DNA of 64,000 nt from Arsukibacterium ikkense (GCF_000987775.1 NZ_LAHO01000013.1:62001-126000); one strand, 5' to 3'; positions 9,277 through 17,218 are shown, counted from the first letter of the stretch. Numbers and translations are program-made. Notes: generated from the letters alone by a model not told the origin.

Positions 9277-10830
9277 ATGGATACGGTTATGACCAGACAG
9301 AGAACATCAATGCGTAAACTTCGTGAAATCCTCCGGCTACGATTGCATGCTGGCCTATCCGTTCGTCAAGTCAGGGATAGCCTGCGCGTCAGTATCGGCG
9401 CTATCCAAAAAGTCACCAGCGCAGCCGAGCAACAAGGCATCGACTGGCCAACCATCTGCACCCTCGATGATAGTGCGCTGGCACAGCTTATCTATCCCAA
9501 GGCTGACTCATGCGTATCCAGCAGACTTGAACTGCCGGATTGGACAGCTGTACATAAAGAGCTGCATAAACCGGGTGTGACCAAACATCTGCTGTGGGAA
9601 GAATACACCCAGCACTACCCAAATCGTTGCTACAGCTATGCCCAGTATTGCCACTTGTATATGGAGTGGCAGAAAAAGCAGCGCCGCTCGATGCGTCAGA
9701 CCCATATTGCCGGTGAGGTGCTGTTTGTGGATTATGCTGGCCAAACGGTACCGATTGTCTGTGCCAGCACCGGCGAAATCCGCTTTGCGCAGGTGTTTGT
9801 GGCGGTGATGGGCGCATCGAATTACACCTATGCGGAAGCCACCTTAAGTCAGACGCTACCGGACTGGCTGGGTAGCCATGCCAGGGCCTTCAGCTTTTTA
9901 GGTGGCGTGCCCAAGCTGATTGTGCCGGATAACTTAAAAAGCGGGGTTACCAAAGCCTGTCGCTATGAGCCAGACATCAACGCCGCGTACCAGCAACTGG
10001 CTAACCACTACGGCTGCGCCATTATGCCCGCCAGGCCGCGTAAGCCAAAGGATAAAGCTAAAGCGGAAGTGGGCGTGCAAATCATTGAGCGCTGGATTTT
10101 AGCCAGGCTGCGACACCACACCTTCTTCTCGCTGGCCGAGCTGAATCACTGCATTAGTGCCTTACTAAAAGACGTCAACAGCCGGCCGTTTAAGCAATTT
10201 ACCGGCAACCGCCAGGAATGGTTCGAGCAGTTAGATAAGCCTGCGCTTGGCCGTTTACCGCGTGAGCCGTATCAGTACACGTACATCAAAATGGTTAAGC
10301 TCAACATCGATTACCATGTGCAATATGATGAGCACCTGTACTCGGCTCCGCATCAGCTGGTGGGCGAGAAACTGGAGCTGCATGCCACGGATAACCTCAT
10401 CACGCTGTACTTCCAGAATAAACGGGGCGCCAGCCATCCCCGTATCCATCGCCGGGGAATAAGCACCACGCCAGAGCACATGCCCATCCGCCACGAAAAA
10501 CACCATAAGTGGAACCGTGGCCGATTAATGAACTGGGCTAAAGATATCGGCAGTGACACCTTAGCCTGGGTCGTGCGCTTGCTTGATAGCAAAGCCCATG
10601 AGCAGCAAAGCTACCGTGTGTGTTTAGGCTTACTCAACCTGACCCGGCAATACCCACCAGAGCGAATTAATCAGGCTTGTGCCATTGCTAACCAACAGCA
10701 GTTAGACCGGCTAAAAAACATCAAGTCCATCCTCAGCAGCAACCTCGATACGTTGGTACAGGAAGACGACAACCTGCCAGCCTTACCGCAGCAACATGAA
10801 AACATCCGCGGCCCCAACAGCTTCCATTAA
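9277..10830 (+). CDS. istA: IS21-family transposase IstA
   Basis: DDE-type transposase of the IS21 family, which acts with IstB on the terminal repeats. The 517 residues begin with a helix-turn-helix (MRKLREILRLRLHAGLSVRQVRDSLRVS). The catalytic core shows Asp in EVLFVDYAGQTVP, Asp in KLIVPDNLKSGV and Glu in KDKAKAEVGVQ. The C-terminal domain is intact. It is followed 11 bp later by istB. An in-frame ATG at 9289 (MTRQRT) is an alternative start. Confidence 0.93.
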   Translation: MDTVMTRQRTSMRKLREILRLRLHAGLSVRQVRDSLRVSIGAIQKVTSAAEQQGIDWPTICTLDDSALAQLIYPKADSCVSSRLELPDWTAVHKELHKPGVTKHLLWEEYTQHYPNRCYSYAQYCHLYMEWQKKQRRSMRQTHIAGEVLFVDYAGQTVPIVCASTGEIRFAQVFVAVMGASNYTYAEATLSQTLPDWLGSHARAFSFLGGVPKLIVPDNLKSGVTKACRYEPDINAAYQQLANHYGCAIMPARPRKPKDKAKAEVGVQIIERWILARLRHHTFFSLAELNHCISALLKDVNSRPFKQFTGNRQEWFEQLDKPALGRLPREPYQYTYIKMVKLNIDYHVQYDEHLYSAPHQLVGEKLELHATDNLITLYFQNKRGASHPRIHRRGISTTPEHMPIRHEKHHKWNRGRLMNWAKDIGSDTLAWVVRLLDSKAHEQQSYRVCLGLLNLTRQYPPERINQACAIANQQQLDRLKNIKSILSSNLDTLVQEDDNLPALPQQHENIRGPNSFH

Positions 10831-10841
10831 GGTAAATCACC

Positions 10842-11597
10842 ATGACAACACACAACATCACTGTACTCAGACAACTAAAACTACACGGCATGGCCCAGGC
10901 GCTGTTGCAACAACTGGAGCAGCCCGGCACCTATCAGGCTCTGGCGTTCGATGAGCGGTTACAGCTGCTGATTGATCATGAACAGCAAAGCCGCGACAAC
11001 CGCAAGCAACAGCGACTCCTCACCACTGCCACCCTGAAAGTGGCGGCCAATGCACGGGATATTAACTATGAACAACCACGCGGCTTAAACCAATCGGCTA
11101 TGGCGGGTTTACTCAGCTGTGGCTGGGTGGCTAAGCACCAGAACATCCTCATTACCGGCCCCTGTGGCAGCGGCAAAACCTATCTGGCTTGTGCTCTGGC
11201 CCATACGGCCATTATGAAAGGCCATAGCGCGAAGTACTACCGCCTCTCGCGCTTGCTGCTGGAGCTAAGCCAACACAAAGCCGATGGCAGTTACAGCAAG
11301 GCATTAAAGCAAATTGCTAAGTATGACATCCTTATCCTGGATGACTGGGGGCTGGAACCCTTAAAAGCGGCGCAGCGTAATGATCTGATGGAGATCATGG
11401 ACGACCGGCATCAGCATGCCTCAACCATTATGATCAGCCAGCTACCAACGGAGGAATGGTATCAGGCGATTGGTGACAACACGCTGGCCGATGCCATCTT
11501 AGACAGACTAATGCACAACGCTCACAGACTAAAATTAAAGGGGGAATCGATGCGAAAAGTCACATCAGAGTTGACTGAAAATGAACACCTAGGTTAA
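10842..11597 (+). CDS. istB: IS21-family helper ATPase IstB
   Basis: AAA+ ATPase of DnaC-like type that assists IstA in target selection. The 251 residues contain Walker A ITGPCGSGKTYLA (about residue 103), Walker B DILILDDWGLEP, sensor residues in STIMISQLPTEEWY, and the usual end DRLMHNAHRLKLKGESMRK. The length is normal for the family and the GGTAAATCACC before its ATG fits coupled translation after istA. Confidence 0.93.
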   Translation: MTTHNITVLRQLKLHGMAQALLQQLEQPGTYQALAFDERLQLLIDHEQQSRDNRKQQRLLTTATLKVAANARDINYEQPRGLNQSAMAGLLSCGWVAKHQNILITGPCGSGKTYLACALAHTAIMKGHSAKYYRLSRLLLELSQHKADGSYSKALKQIAKYDILILDDWGLEPLKAAQRNDLMEIMDDRHQHASTIMISQLPTEEWYQAIGDNTLADAILDRLMHNAHRLKLKGESMRKVTSELTENEHLG

Positions 11598-11676
11598 AAA
11601 GGCACTGAGCCCAACGCGGGGAAATCTGGGTGTTCACATTCACCAGAATCGGTGTTCACATAAATCAGAATACGCA

Positions 11677-11681
11677 AGAAT
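11677..11681. repeat. Target-site duplication, right copy (AGAAT)
   Basis: AGAAT immediately follows the CA-3' right end of the IS21 element and duplicates 9087-9091. Confidence 0.85.
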
Positions 11682-12403
11682 TCCATCACCAGTGAATTTG
11701 TCCACTACACCATAATTTTCTTTAATTAAATTATCGAAGTCCGCACAGAGCGTAGTTATGAATTTTGCAAAAGCACTTGCAGTTTTGGCTTTCAACATTA
11801 ACTCAGTAGAACGGCGTATATCTATTGAAACCACAAAAGCTTCGATCTGCTTGCCATCATCGAAGTTGGCTCTAAAATTCGCGTCAGATTCAATTACTCC
11901 ATGGGCTTCTGGTGAGAGGCATCTAAAAAGATGTTCCAGTTTTTGTTTGGCATTTATTTCTTCAATGATTCCCTTTAACTCATCTCTTTGGGTATCAGCT
12001 GCTTTTTGCTCTTCAAGAGCTTCAGATAGTTCTCTACTTAGCTTTTCCGCTCTTTGTTCTAACTTGGATATCTGGTTTTTAATATTTAGTTCTGATTGTA
12101 AGTTATTTATTTTTCTCTTCGTTTCGTAGAGGCTGAAATGTGGCCTGACTCGTGATGAGAGAATATCGGAAAAATCTTTCCATGACTTCAGAGTTACTTC
12201 AGCCTGTTTGTCAGTTGTTTTGACAATAGTGGCGGCACCTGGCTTTTTGGGAGTAGCAGCCGGTTTTCTTGAAGTTGTAGATGTTTTCTTGGGAGTAGTT
12301 GCCATTTAATTTCCTTAAAATTGTCAATACTAATTAATTAAAATAGCATGCGTGAAAATGGGCTGTTGTTAAGATAGTTACTTAATTATCAAAATTACAA
12401 AAT

Positions 12404-12470
12404 TAGGGTGAGATGAAAATTAAATCGGCTGCAAGCTTTAATGCAGCCGGGGCCTACTTACTTGGAGTCG
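12404..12470. repeat. Intergenic repeat with AGGG-CAGAT core and hairpin
   Basis: ATTAGGGTGAGATGAAAATT is followed by a perfect 8-bp stem CGGCTGCA / TGCAGCCG. Close copies occur at about 17286-17345 (with the same hairpin, weaker stem) and at 14228-14270 (core only). It sits at the 3' end of the 97-residue gene on the minus strand and could also act as its terminator. It belongs to the wider AGGGTCAG repeat family of this region. Confidence 0.6.
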
Positions 12471-12751
12471 ACAGACTTAAGGTGTTTACGCCGTTCTTGC
12501 TTATGCGCTTGCTCCATGGCTTTTTCTTCCTCGGCCAGCTCTTTATCAGACATCAGCAGACGGTCATAGCCACCGGCAAGTATGCCGCGTTCGTCATCAC
12601 CCAAATCGTACTCGCCCGTAAAATATTCATCCGCGCGCTCTTTAGCGCGCTTAAGTAGCCAGGCATCAAATTCCGGCGTGCCCGGCTGAGGACGAGCTTC
12701 AACGTCTTTACTATGTACCAGTTTTGGTTTGTCTGCTTTTTTGTTACTCAT
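12458..12751 (-). CDS. Conserved charged protein of 97 residues, copy 1
   Basis: I do not recognise a function. The protein is hydrophilic and acidic/basic mixed: a KPKLVHSK...GTPEFDAWLLKRAKERA segment, a conserved middle YDLGDDERGILAGGYDRLLMS, and a coiled, Glu/Lys-rich tail ending HLKSVDSK. It has no signal peptide or membrane segment. A second copy at 17343-17636 shares most residues. The ATG at 12751 overlaps the stop of the upstream acetyltransferase-like fragment (ATGA) and has GGAAATGGTT as ribosome-binding site; a GTG at 12763 is less likely. The same gene order is left at copy 2, so the pair was probably one translationally coupled unit. Confidence 0.7.
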   Translation of the reverse strand: MSNKKADKPKLVHSKDVEARPQPGTPEFDAWLLKRAKERADEYFTGEYDLGDDERGILAGGYDRLLMSDKELAEEEKAMEQAHKQERRKHLKSVDSK

Positions 12752-13032
12752 AACCATTTCCACAGATGTTCAGGGTTGCTGCCCCAGCTCTTTTGATAAA
12801 TAAAACCTTTTTGCTGATACAGCGAAATAAGCTTTTGGTTTAACGGGCGCATAATTTTAATTTGTGTCGCGCCAATAGCGTCAGCATAGGCTTCAAAGGC
12901 GGTCATCGCAATAGTAAAAATCTGACCTGAAAGTGGTGTTTTGTCGGGATTAGCTTCTATCACATCCAACCGCATCGATTTTCCGGTTTTTGTTGGAATG
13001 CCGATTGCCAGTCCACAAAGGGTAGTTTTGCT
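12748..13032 (-). pseudogene. Acetyltransferase-like protein, N-terminally truncated
   Basis: From 13032 the frame reads SKTTLCGLAIGIPTKTGKSM, then RLDVIEANP, IFTIAMTAFEAYADAIGATQIKIMRPLN and LYQQKGFIYQ, which looks like the C-terminal half of a GNAT-type acetyltransferase. An in-frame TGA at 13033-13035 lies upstream and no N-terminal half is present. The stop overlaps the next ATG. A shorter remnant of the same gene precedes copy 2 of the 97-residue gene (17633-17674). The GNAT assignment rests on pattern only. Confidence 0.5.
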
Positions 13033-13155
13033 TCAGGTAGCCACCCACAACAGAAAACTAACTTTCACTTGCTGGCCTATGTTTGTTTCAATTAATTTTC
13101 AAAATGTGTAAAATTCGGTAACGTTAAATGTGGTTATGTGATTAAAAAGGAATTT

Positions 13156-13926
13156 ATGCCAGCACTTAATTTAAATGCATCCGAAAAGCAGGACATTCAA
13201 AATTTTGTTGAATCTTTACAAAAAGTTGAACAGGTAGAGAAAGATCGCTTCCTTGCGAATTTTGCAGGTAGTAGCGAGGCGGCATGGCGCCGGTTTATCA
13301 AAGGCGGATATAACCATCCCATTACTTGGTGGATTGGAATATTTCAGCTGCAGATGCAAATGGGGATGTGGGGACACGGGCACAAGGGAGCTGCTAGTAT
13401 CAGAGCCAATGAACTTTGGAAAATTACTCAGCCATTGCGTGATGAGATTACTGGTAAAATCACAGATGGTAAAACGCCGATACTTTCAGACATTGTTCGC
13501 TATAACTTTAAATATCGTAAAGCTGATATTGCCGGGCGTCTTTTAGGCGGTAAATTTACCAACTATGCCAGTACTGGCGGAAAGTTAGGTAATAAAAATC
13601 TGCCGGGCAGTGCGAAAGTTACTGTGGCAATTACTAATTTTGGTATTGCGTCCTACGGAGCTGGTATTAAGGCTATCGCGGAAGGGCATAAATCGCTTGA
13701 TGCAGTTATTCAGTCAGTTTTAACGGGTCGCCCTGATGGTTTGCCACCTGGCTATAATAAACTGGTAGTTAGTAATATGACATCGCAGGAGCTTGAACTT
13801 GTACATACATTAGAGCTGGGGGTAGCAGAAGTAATGGAGCTATCTCAAGTGGAACCGGCACCGCTGCCGATTAAAGAGTTTTGCGCTAAACCAGAAAATA
13901 TAAATTTGAAAGGCATTTGCAGATGA
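13156..13926 (+). CDS. Unknown cytoplasmic protein, candidate effector of a small cassette
   Basis: I do not recognise this family. The 256-residue product starts MPALNLNASEKQDIQNFVE, has no signal peptide, a Trp-rich stretch (YNHPITWWIGIFQLQMQMGMW, about residues 55-75) and two Cys near the C-terminus (EFCAKPENINLKGIC). The ATG at 13156 is preferred over the GTG at 13138 because AAGGA lies just before it. Its stop overlaps the ATG of a three-helix membrane protein (ATGA at 13923-13926), followed by several exported proteins including a Tai4-like immunity protein. The order large soluble protein, then small membrane or exported protein, resembles effector-immunity pairs; that role is inference. 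Confidence 0.6.
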   Translation: MPALNLNASEKQDIQNFVESLQKVEQVEKDRFLANFAGSSEAAWRRFIKGGYNHPITWWIGIFQLQMQMGMWGHGHKGAASIRANELWKITQPLRDEITGKITDGKTPILSDIVRYNFKYRKADIAGRLLGGKFTNYASTGGKLGNKNLPGSAKVTVAITNFGIASYGAGIKAIAEGHKSLDAVIQSVLTGRPDGLPPGYNKLVVSNMTSQELELVHTLELGVAEVMELSQVEPAPLPIKEFCAKPENINLKGICR

Positions 13927-14222
13927 GTCGTGCCACGGGCTTTACTAAAGGTTTGCGACGCTTTCTCGCTGATTTGTCATTTGAAGTTTTTCTGTATGCT
14001 GGCTTAATCTCTGCAGCGGTTGCCTGGTGGCAAACTGGATTGGTATATGTCGCCATAGCTTGCTTTGTTGTGGTAACAGCAGTGCTTGGTTTTATTTCAT
14101 ACCGGTTGATTGATGCGCAGCAAAGCAACAATAAGCCGCGTTCCTGGTGGCCCCTATTTGGCGTTATTGCTGTTATTGCCATCGGTTCATTATCAGCTTA
14201 TCTGTGGCAGTATTTTGCCTAA
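13923..14222 (+). CDS. Small membrane protein, candidate immunity partner
   Basis: The 99-residue product (MSRATGFTKGLRRFLADLSF) has three hydrophobic stretches: about 22-38, 42-60 and 78-96, with basic residues at the N-terminus, so it is an inner-membrane protein. It overlaps the upstream stop by four bases, so translation is coupled. I know no family for it. As partner of the upstream soluble protein it could be a membrane immunity protein or a holin-like component; the first is favoured by the neighbouring Tai4-like gene. Confidence 0.6.
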   Translation: MSRATGFTKGLRRFLADLSFEVFLYAGLISAAVAWWQTGLVYVAIACFVVVTAVLGFISYRLIDAQQSNNKPRSWWPLFGVIAVIAIGSLSAYLWQYFA

Positions 14223-14238
14223 GGGGAATTAGGGGCAG

Positions 14239-14790
14239 ATGAAAATTAAATCGGCTACAAGCTTTATTGTAATCTGCCTATTAGGATGCGCATCAGCCTG
14301 TCAGGCTGCAAGTCTGGATTACATGGGTTGTGACTGGCGTATTCCAGCCGGTTACGATCAAATCGCGGAGTTGGAGTACAGCAACAGGATTGATGAAGAC
14401 GATTTAGAAAACTGGGTTCCGGCGTCAATCATGTTCACTACCTACTCGGGGTCAGAACAAGAATACTACCGGAACATTAGCCAAGGCAGCGACAGCGATG
14501 TTTTACTGTTGTCGCATGTAACGCAGCCTGGAAGCAGCTTTAAGTATGTGTCGTCGTTTGTACGAGAGGATAGTTTTGGCACAGCAATCATGGTGGCCAC
14601 GCTTAGAATTATTAAAGACGATAAAATGCTTGCCATGTCCGGTGTTAGTAAAGATGACGCAATAGTAATGACCAGTGGCTGTGCGGAGTTTTCGCATATT
14701 GAAAAGCATTATGATGTGCAGCAGCAAGTTACGAATGGCTATGCTGATTTTCTAAAAAGCTCACATGGGATGCAGGTGCTTGTACCTTGA
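14239..14790 (+). CDS. Secreted protein of unknown function
   Basis: The 183 residues begin with a signal peptide (MKIKSATSFIVICLLGCASACQA, cleavage after about residue 23). The mature part has two cysteines (YMGCDW and TSGCAEF) that could form one disulfide. The start codon and first eight codons lie within a copy of the regional AGGG-CAGAT repeat (GGGGCAGATGAAAATTAAAT), so the translation start seems to have been supplied or shaped by the repeat. It follows the small membrane protein by 16 bp in the same direction. No function is recognised; a periplasmic immunity role is possible from context only. Confidence 0.6.
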   Translation: MKIKSATSFIVICLLGCASACQAASLDYMGCDWRIPAGYDQIAELEYSNRIDEDDLENWVPASIMFTTYSGSEQEYYRNISQGSDSDVLLLSHVTQPGSSFKYVSSFVREDSFGTAIMVATLRIIKDDKMLAMSGVSKDDAIVMTSGCAEFSHIEKHYDVQQQVTNGYADFLKSSHGMQVLVP

Positions 14791-14820
14791 CCAGGTGTTT
14801 AAGGGCTTTACGGTCAATTA

Positions 14821-15396
14821 ATGCTGTATAGAAAATGCTTACTGTTATCACTTCTGGCTTTGTCAGCGTGCAGCTTACTAGCACAGCCAGTTGCGGCAGA
14901 GTGGCCTGAGTTTAACTGCGCCAGCAATGAATTAGTTCTGACCTTTGTCGATTTAAACATTTGTACCAAAGCCGGCGCCTACAGCAACGTACAGGTATTG
15001 GCAGGCACTGCGCCTTCCATTGTATTTGAGCAAAACAACAACCGTTTTGATGTGCTGAGTTACGAAGGTGCTGATAGAGCTTTGGCAGGTTTGGCTGCCC
15101 GTACCGGAAGTGCCAGCACTGGGCAGGCATTAGAACGCTTATTTTCCTGGCGTGGTAATCATGAGTTAACGGCACAGCAGCAGGCCTTGCTTGGGGTGTT
15201 TAATATTGATGCTGCCACTCAACTTAAAGTGTTTAGCGATGGGCGTTACACTGCTTATATTCGGCTAAACGCCGATGCACCGGACAACACCATTTTTATT
15301 ACGGCGGCCAATAGTGAACAGGTTTATCGGCTAATCGGCAACTTTAGCGAAGGAGATGCACAAAAATGGTTAACCCGCTTATCGCCAACAAAGTGA
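14821..15396 (+). CDS. Exported protein of unknown function (lipoprotein or periplasmic)
   Basis: The 191-residue product begins MLYRKCLLLSLLALSACSLLAQPVAA. The LSAC sequence fits a lipobox (Cys17), while AAE also fits signal peptidase I. The mature part starts EWPEFNCASNELVLTFVDLNIC with two cysteines and ends in a region resembling a small alpha/beta fold. No clear ribosome-binding site is seen at the ATG. It lies in a run of five plus-strand small genes ending with a Tai4-like gene. No family recognised. Confidence 0.55.
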   Translation: MLYRKCLLLSLLALSACSLLAQPVAAEWPEFNCASNELVLTFVDLNICTKAGAYSNVQVLAGTAPSIVFEQNNNRFDVLSYEGADRALAGLAARTGSASTGQALERLFSWRGNHELTAQQQALLGVFNIDAATQLKVFSDGRYTAYIRLNADAPDNTIFITAANSEQVYRLIGNFSEGDAQKWLTRLSPTK

Positions 15397-15516
15397 CGGG
15401 TAGCATGCCCTTTAGTTTGTTTTACTTGCCAGACACCAAATTCTGATTTGTGAGGTATGGGGCGTTCTTGAAGCGTTTTAAGAGAAATGCGAGGTAGTGT
15501 TTTGGGAAATTTCAGT

Positions 15517-15930
15517 ATGAGTCGCCTCGCTTTTCTGGCTGTTATTCTAATGATTACTTGGTGCGCTCAGGCTAATATCAGTGTCAGTTATGCCAATAAT
15601 GTTTGTACGGTAACCAGCGAGGGCAAGAGCTTAGAATTGCAGCTAACGCCGCCGTGCAACCTGGTTAAAATTGACTACAAAGATCACGACTATTTTCAGT
15701 ATGAGGACAGCAACGTATTTATAGTAGCAGGCAAGCCGGCACCGCTGACGAAGGTAGCTAAATGGTCTGTTACTGAAGCGGATAATTGCTCATTACAATC
15801 GCAGGCGGTAATGGTAACTGACGGAAAGGTGCAGTTATCTGCTGTTCGGCAAGATGCGTTGACCTGCCCAGACATTGGTCTGGATGAAAAAGTATACCGG
15901 GATTTTTTCGATAATATGATGACTAAGTAA
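15517..15930 (+). CDS. Small secreted protein of unknown function
   Basis: Starting from the ATG at 15517 gives a good signal peptide (MSRLAFLAVILMITWCAQA) and a mature protein of about 118 residues with four cysteines (NNVCTV, PPCNL, DNCSL, LTCPD), suggesting two disulfides. An in-frame ATG at 15487 would add ten residues before the signal peptide and is less likely. Two bases separate its stop from the GTG of the Tai4-like gene, so the two are co-transcribed. A periplasmic immunity or partner role is inference. Confidence 0.55.
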   Translation: MSRLAFLAVILMITWCAQANISVSYANNVCTVTSEGKSLELQLTPPCNLVKIDYKDHDYFQYEDSNVFIVAGKPAPLTKVAKWSVTEADNCSLQSQAVMVTDGKVQLSAVRQDALTCPDIGLDEKVYRDFFDNMMTK

Positions 15931-15932
15931 GC

Positions 15933-16301
15933 GTGAAAGCCAAAGCAGCTTTAACGGCATTTATTTTAATGATGGCTGGGTCTGGCATGGTCCAGGCCGA
16001 TATGGCGTTTAAACAGCAAAGCGAACTTAAGCTGTTTCAGCACTACGCCCAGGCCAGTTGCTTAGCCACGGCCTATTCCGATGGCGATATTCACCAGCAG
16101 GCAGTAAGTGCATTAAACGGCTATCGCGAGTTTGGCGGCATGCCACTTGAAGCTTATCAGGAACTGGCAGAGCCAATACTGCAGTGGTTAAAGAAAGACT
16201 ACGCCACCCAGGCCGGTCAGCAAAATAACCTGATGAAGTGTATCGATTTTGCAGAGTCTGAGTTGGTAGCAAAGATTTATCAGGGCTATACCGCTAAATA
16301 G
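15933..16301 (+). CDS. Tai4-like type VI secretion immunity protein
   Basis: Tai4 proteins are periplasmic inhibitors of the T6SS peptidoglycan amidase Tae4. The 122 residues start with GTG and a signal peptide (MKAKAALTAFILMMAGSGMVQA). The mature part matches the family pattern as I know it: HYAQASCLATAYSD, then GYREFGGMPLEAYQEL, and LMKCIDFAESELVAKI with the paired Cys. Length fits (about 120). No Tae4 amidase or T6SS core gene is in the window, so this would be an orphan immunity gene. A strong hairpin terminator follows. Confidence 0.65.
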   Translation: MKAKAALTAFILMMAGSGMVQADMAFKQQSELKLFQHYAQASCLATAYSDGDIHQQAVSALNGYREFGGMPLEAYQELAEPILQWLKKDYATQAGQQNNLMKCIDFAESELVAKIYQGYTAK

Positions 16302-16334
16302 GCAAAGCAAAAGTAACTCTTTAAGTAGTTAGAT

Positions 16335-16367
16335 AACAAAGGCCGCAAATGCGGCCTTTGTTATTTT
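16335..16367 (+). terminator. Rho-independent terminator after the Tai4-like gene
   Basis: A 12-bp stem AACAAAGGCCGC / GCGGCCTTTGTT with an AAAT loop and ATTTT tail. Stem and flank (GTTAGATAA) are almost the same as in the terminator after lpd at 8586-8625, which brackets the segment between them with a direct repeat. Confidence 0.8.
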
Positions 16368-16421
16368 CAAACGCCTTGCAAACCGCCACACACTGCACCA
16401 TACTAGCTTTGTATTTAATCA

Positions 16422-16440
16422 TGTACTAAATTTTGTACTA
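16422..16440. promoter_or_regulatory. Candidate YafN operator
   Basis: TGTACTA occurs twice as a direct repeat (16422-16428 and 16434-16440), 12 bp apart, just before the ribosome-binding site (AGAGGTG) of the antitoxin gene. Type II antitoxins commonly autorepress from such repeats; the binding role is inference. Confidence 0.4.
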
Positions 16441-16450
16441 GAGGTGTGTT

Positions 16451-16744
16451 ATGGCGTCACATGCAATTTTGGCCGAAAAGGCGGTTTCAGTATCAGAAGC
16501 CCGCAAAAACTTAAGCCAGTATTTTATTGATGAACCGGTGGCGGTGTTATCGAACAACAAGCCCACGGGTTATATGCTTAGTGCCGCGCTATACGAAAAA
16601 ATGTTGCGGATTATTGAAGCGTCCGGCGCCGCAGAGCCTGGTTTGTTCCGGCCGGGTGCAGCAAGACTACAAGAAATAAGTCGGATTAGTGAGAAACTGT
16701 TGTTAGAGGCTGATACAGCCAAGTTGAGCGAATTTAGCGAGTGA
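16451..16744 (+). CDS. yafN: Antitoxin YafN-like (Phd/YefM family)
   Basis: Antitoxin that neutralises a YafO-type ribosome-dependent mRNA interferase and autoregulates the pair. The 97-residue protein aligns by eye with E. coli YafN along its length: ILAEKAVSVSEARKNLSQYFIDEPVAVLSNNKPTGYMLSA has the Phd fold, and FRPGAARLQEISR is the toxin-binding part. GAGG lies before the ATG. Its stop overlaps the GTG of the toxin gene (GTGA). This is a complete module. Confidence 0.85.
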   Translation: MASHAILAEKAVSVSEARKNLSQYFIDEPVAVLSNNKPTGYMLSAALYEKMLRIIEASGAAEPGLFRPGAARLQEISRISEKLLLEADTAKLSEFSE

Positions 16745-17136
16745 TCCGGGTATTTACCAGCAAGGTGCTGGATGAAGTATTAACTGCAGAAGAGCGCGCG
16801 GCGTTAATTCAGGATTTCCGGCTATATAAATCCGGCATGCTGCCAGCGCTATTTGGCAAAGATGTTGCCTATGACCATCCGTTTAACCTCGATATCATTA
16901 AGCAAGAGCAGGTTAGGCATATCCACTTAGCAGCAAATGGCTCTGGCTTTCCGGTTTTACTGGCTCAGCTAAAGCGCACCAGCGATACTCATTTGGTTTA
17001 CTGCCAAGGCTTTAGCAACGAGAACTGCTATCTGCTAATGGCCATCCTGCAACCCGATGCCCATAACTTAGCCAAGTCTAACCAACTGATGTACCAACTG
17101 GGCTTGATGGCGCAGGCGTTTCGACAGCAGTTTTAA
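16741..17136 (+). CDS. yafO: Toxin YafO-like mRNA interferase
   Basis: YafO cleaves mRNA in association with the ribosome. The 131 residues match the E. coli toxin by eye: RVFTSKVLDE...LTAEERAALIQDFRLYKSGMLPALFGKD, then VRHIHLA, THLVYCQG, LLMAILQPDAHNLAK and the terminal MAQAFRQQF. Start is GTG within the antitoxin stop (GTGATC), so expression is coupled to the antitoxin. No damage is seen, so the module may be active. Confidence 0.85.
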   Translation: MIRVFTSKVLDEVLTAEERAALIQDFRLYKSGMLPALFGKDVAYDHPFNLDIIKQEQVRHIHLAANGSGFPVLLAQLKRTSDTHLVYCQGFSNENCYLLMAILQPDAHNLAKSNQLMYQLGLMAQAFRQQF

Positions 17137-17218
17137 GGTAGCTTTCAAGGCCTGACCCTGTGTATCCTTTAAAACCCCGATTGTAGTGAAAGCCGGACGA
17201 CGGCCAGAGCCAATAGGG

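Larger units (their letters stand above)
9092..11676 (+). mobile_element. Complete IS21-family insertion sequence, 2585 bp
   Basis: The element starts TGCGTATTCTG and ends CAGAATACGCA, a perfect 11-bp terminal inverted repeat with the TG...CA ends typical of IS21. Inside each end are repeated motifs with a GTGAACAC core (left: 9108-9210; right: around 11632 and 11652 in inverse orientation), matching the multiple transposase-binding sites of this family. It carries istA and istB in the usual order and is bounded by a 5-bp target duplication (AGAAT). Both genes are full length, so it looks intact and recently inserted. Confidence 0.92.
8654..12305 (-). pseudogene. Class III nucleotidyl cyclase (PycC-like), split by IS21 element
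   Basis: The gene is read 12305-11677, then 9086-8654; the IS lies between. Without the IS and one target repeat the two parts join in frame to 354 codons (stop included). The N-terminus is Lys/Ala/Pro-rich, followed by a coiled coil (about residues 60-110). The cyclase domain has metal-binding Asp in VVSIDIRRSTELM and in DKFTGDGILAYF, then GIDFGNVHLLNIAG and a C-terminal TYLNQPAYEEI segment. From memory these motifs are closest to anti-phage Pycsar cyclases (PycC), but no PycTM or PycTIR effector gene is adjacent. The 3' fragment can still be read from an ATG inside the IS (9163) but lacks both metal-binding aspartates, so activity should be lost. Confidence 0.8.

Noticed and set aside
12413..12658. 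Plus-strand frame starting MKIKSAASFNAAGA
   Set aside because: It begins in the intergenic repeat and continues antisense to the 97-residue gene, whose paralogue supports the minus-strand reading.
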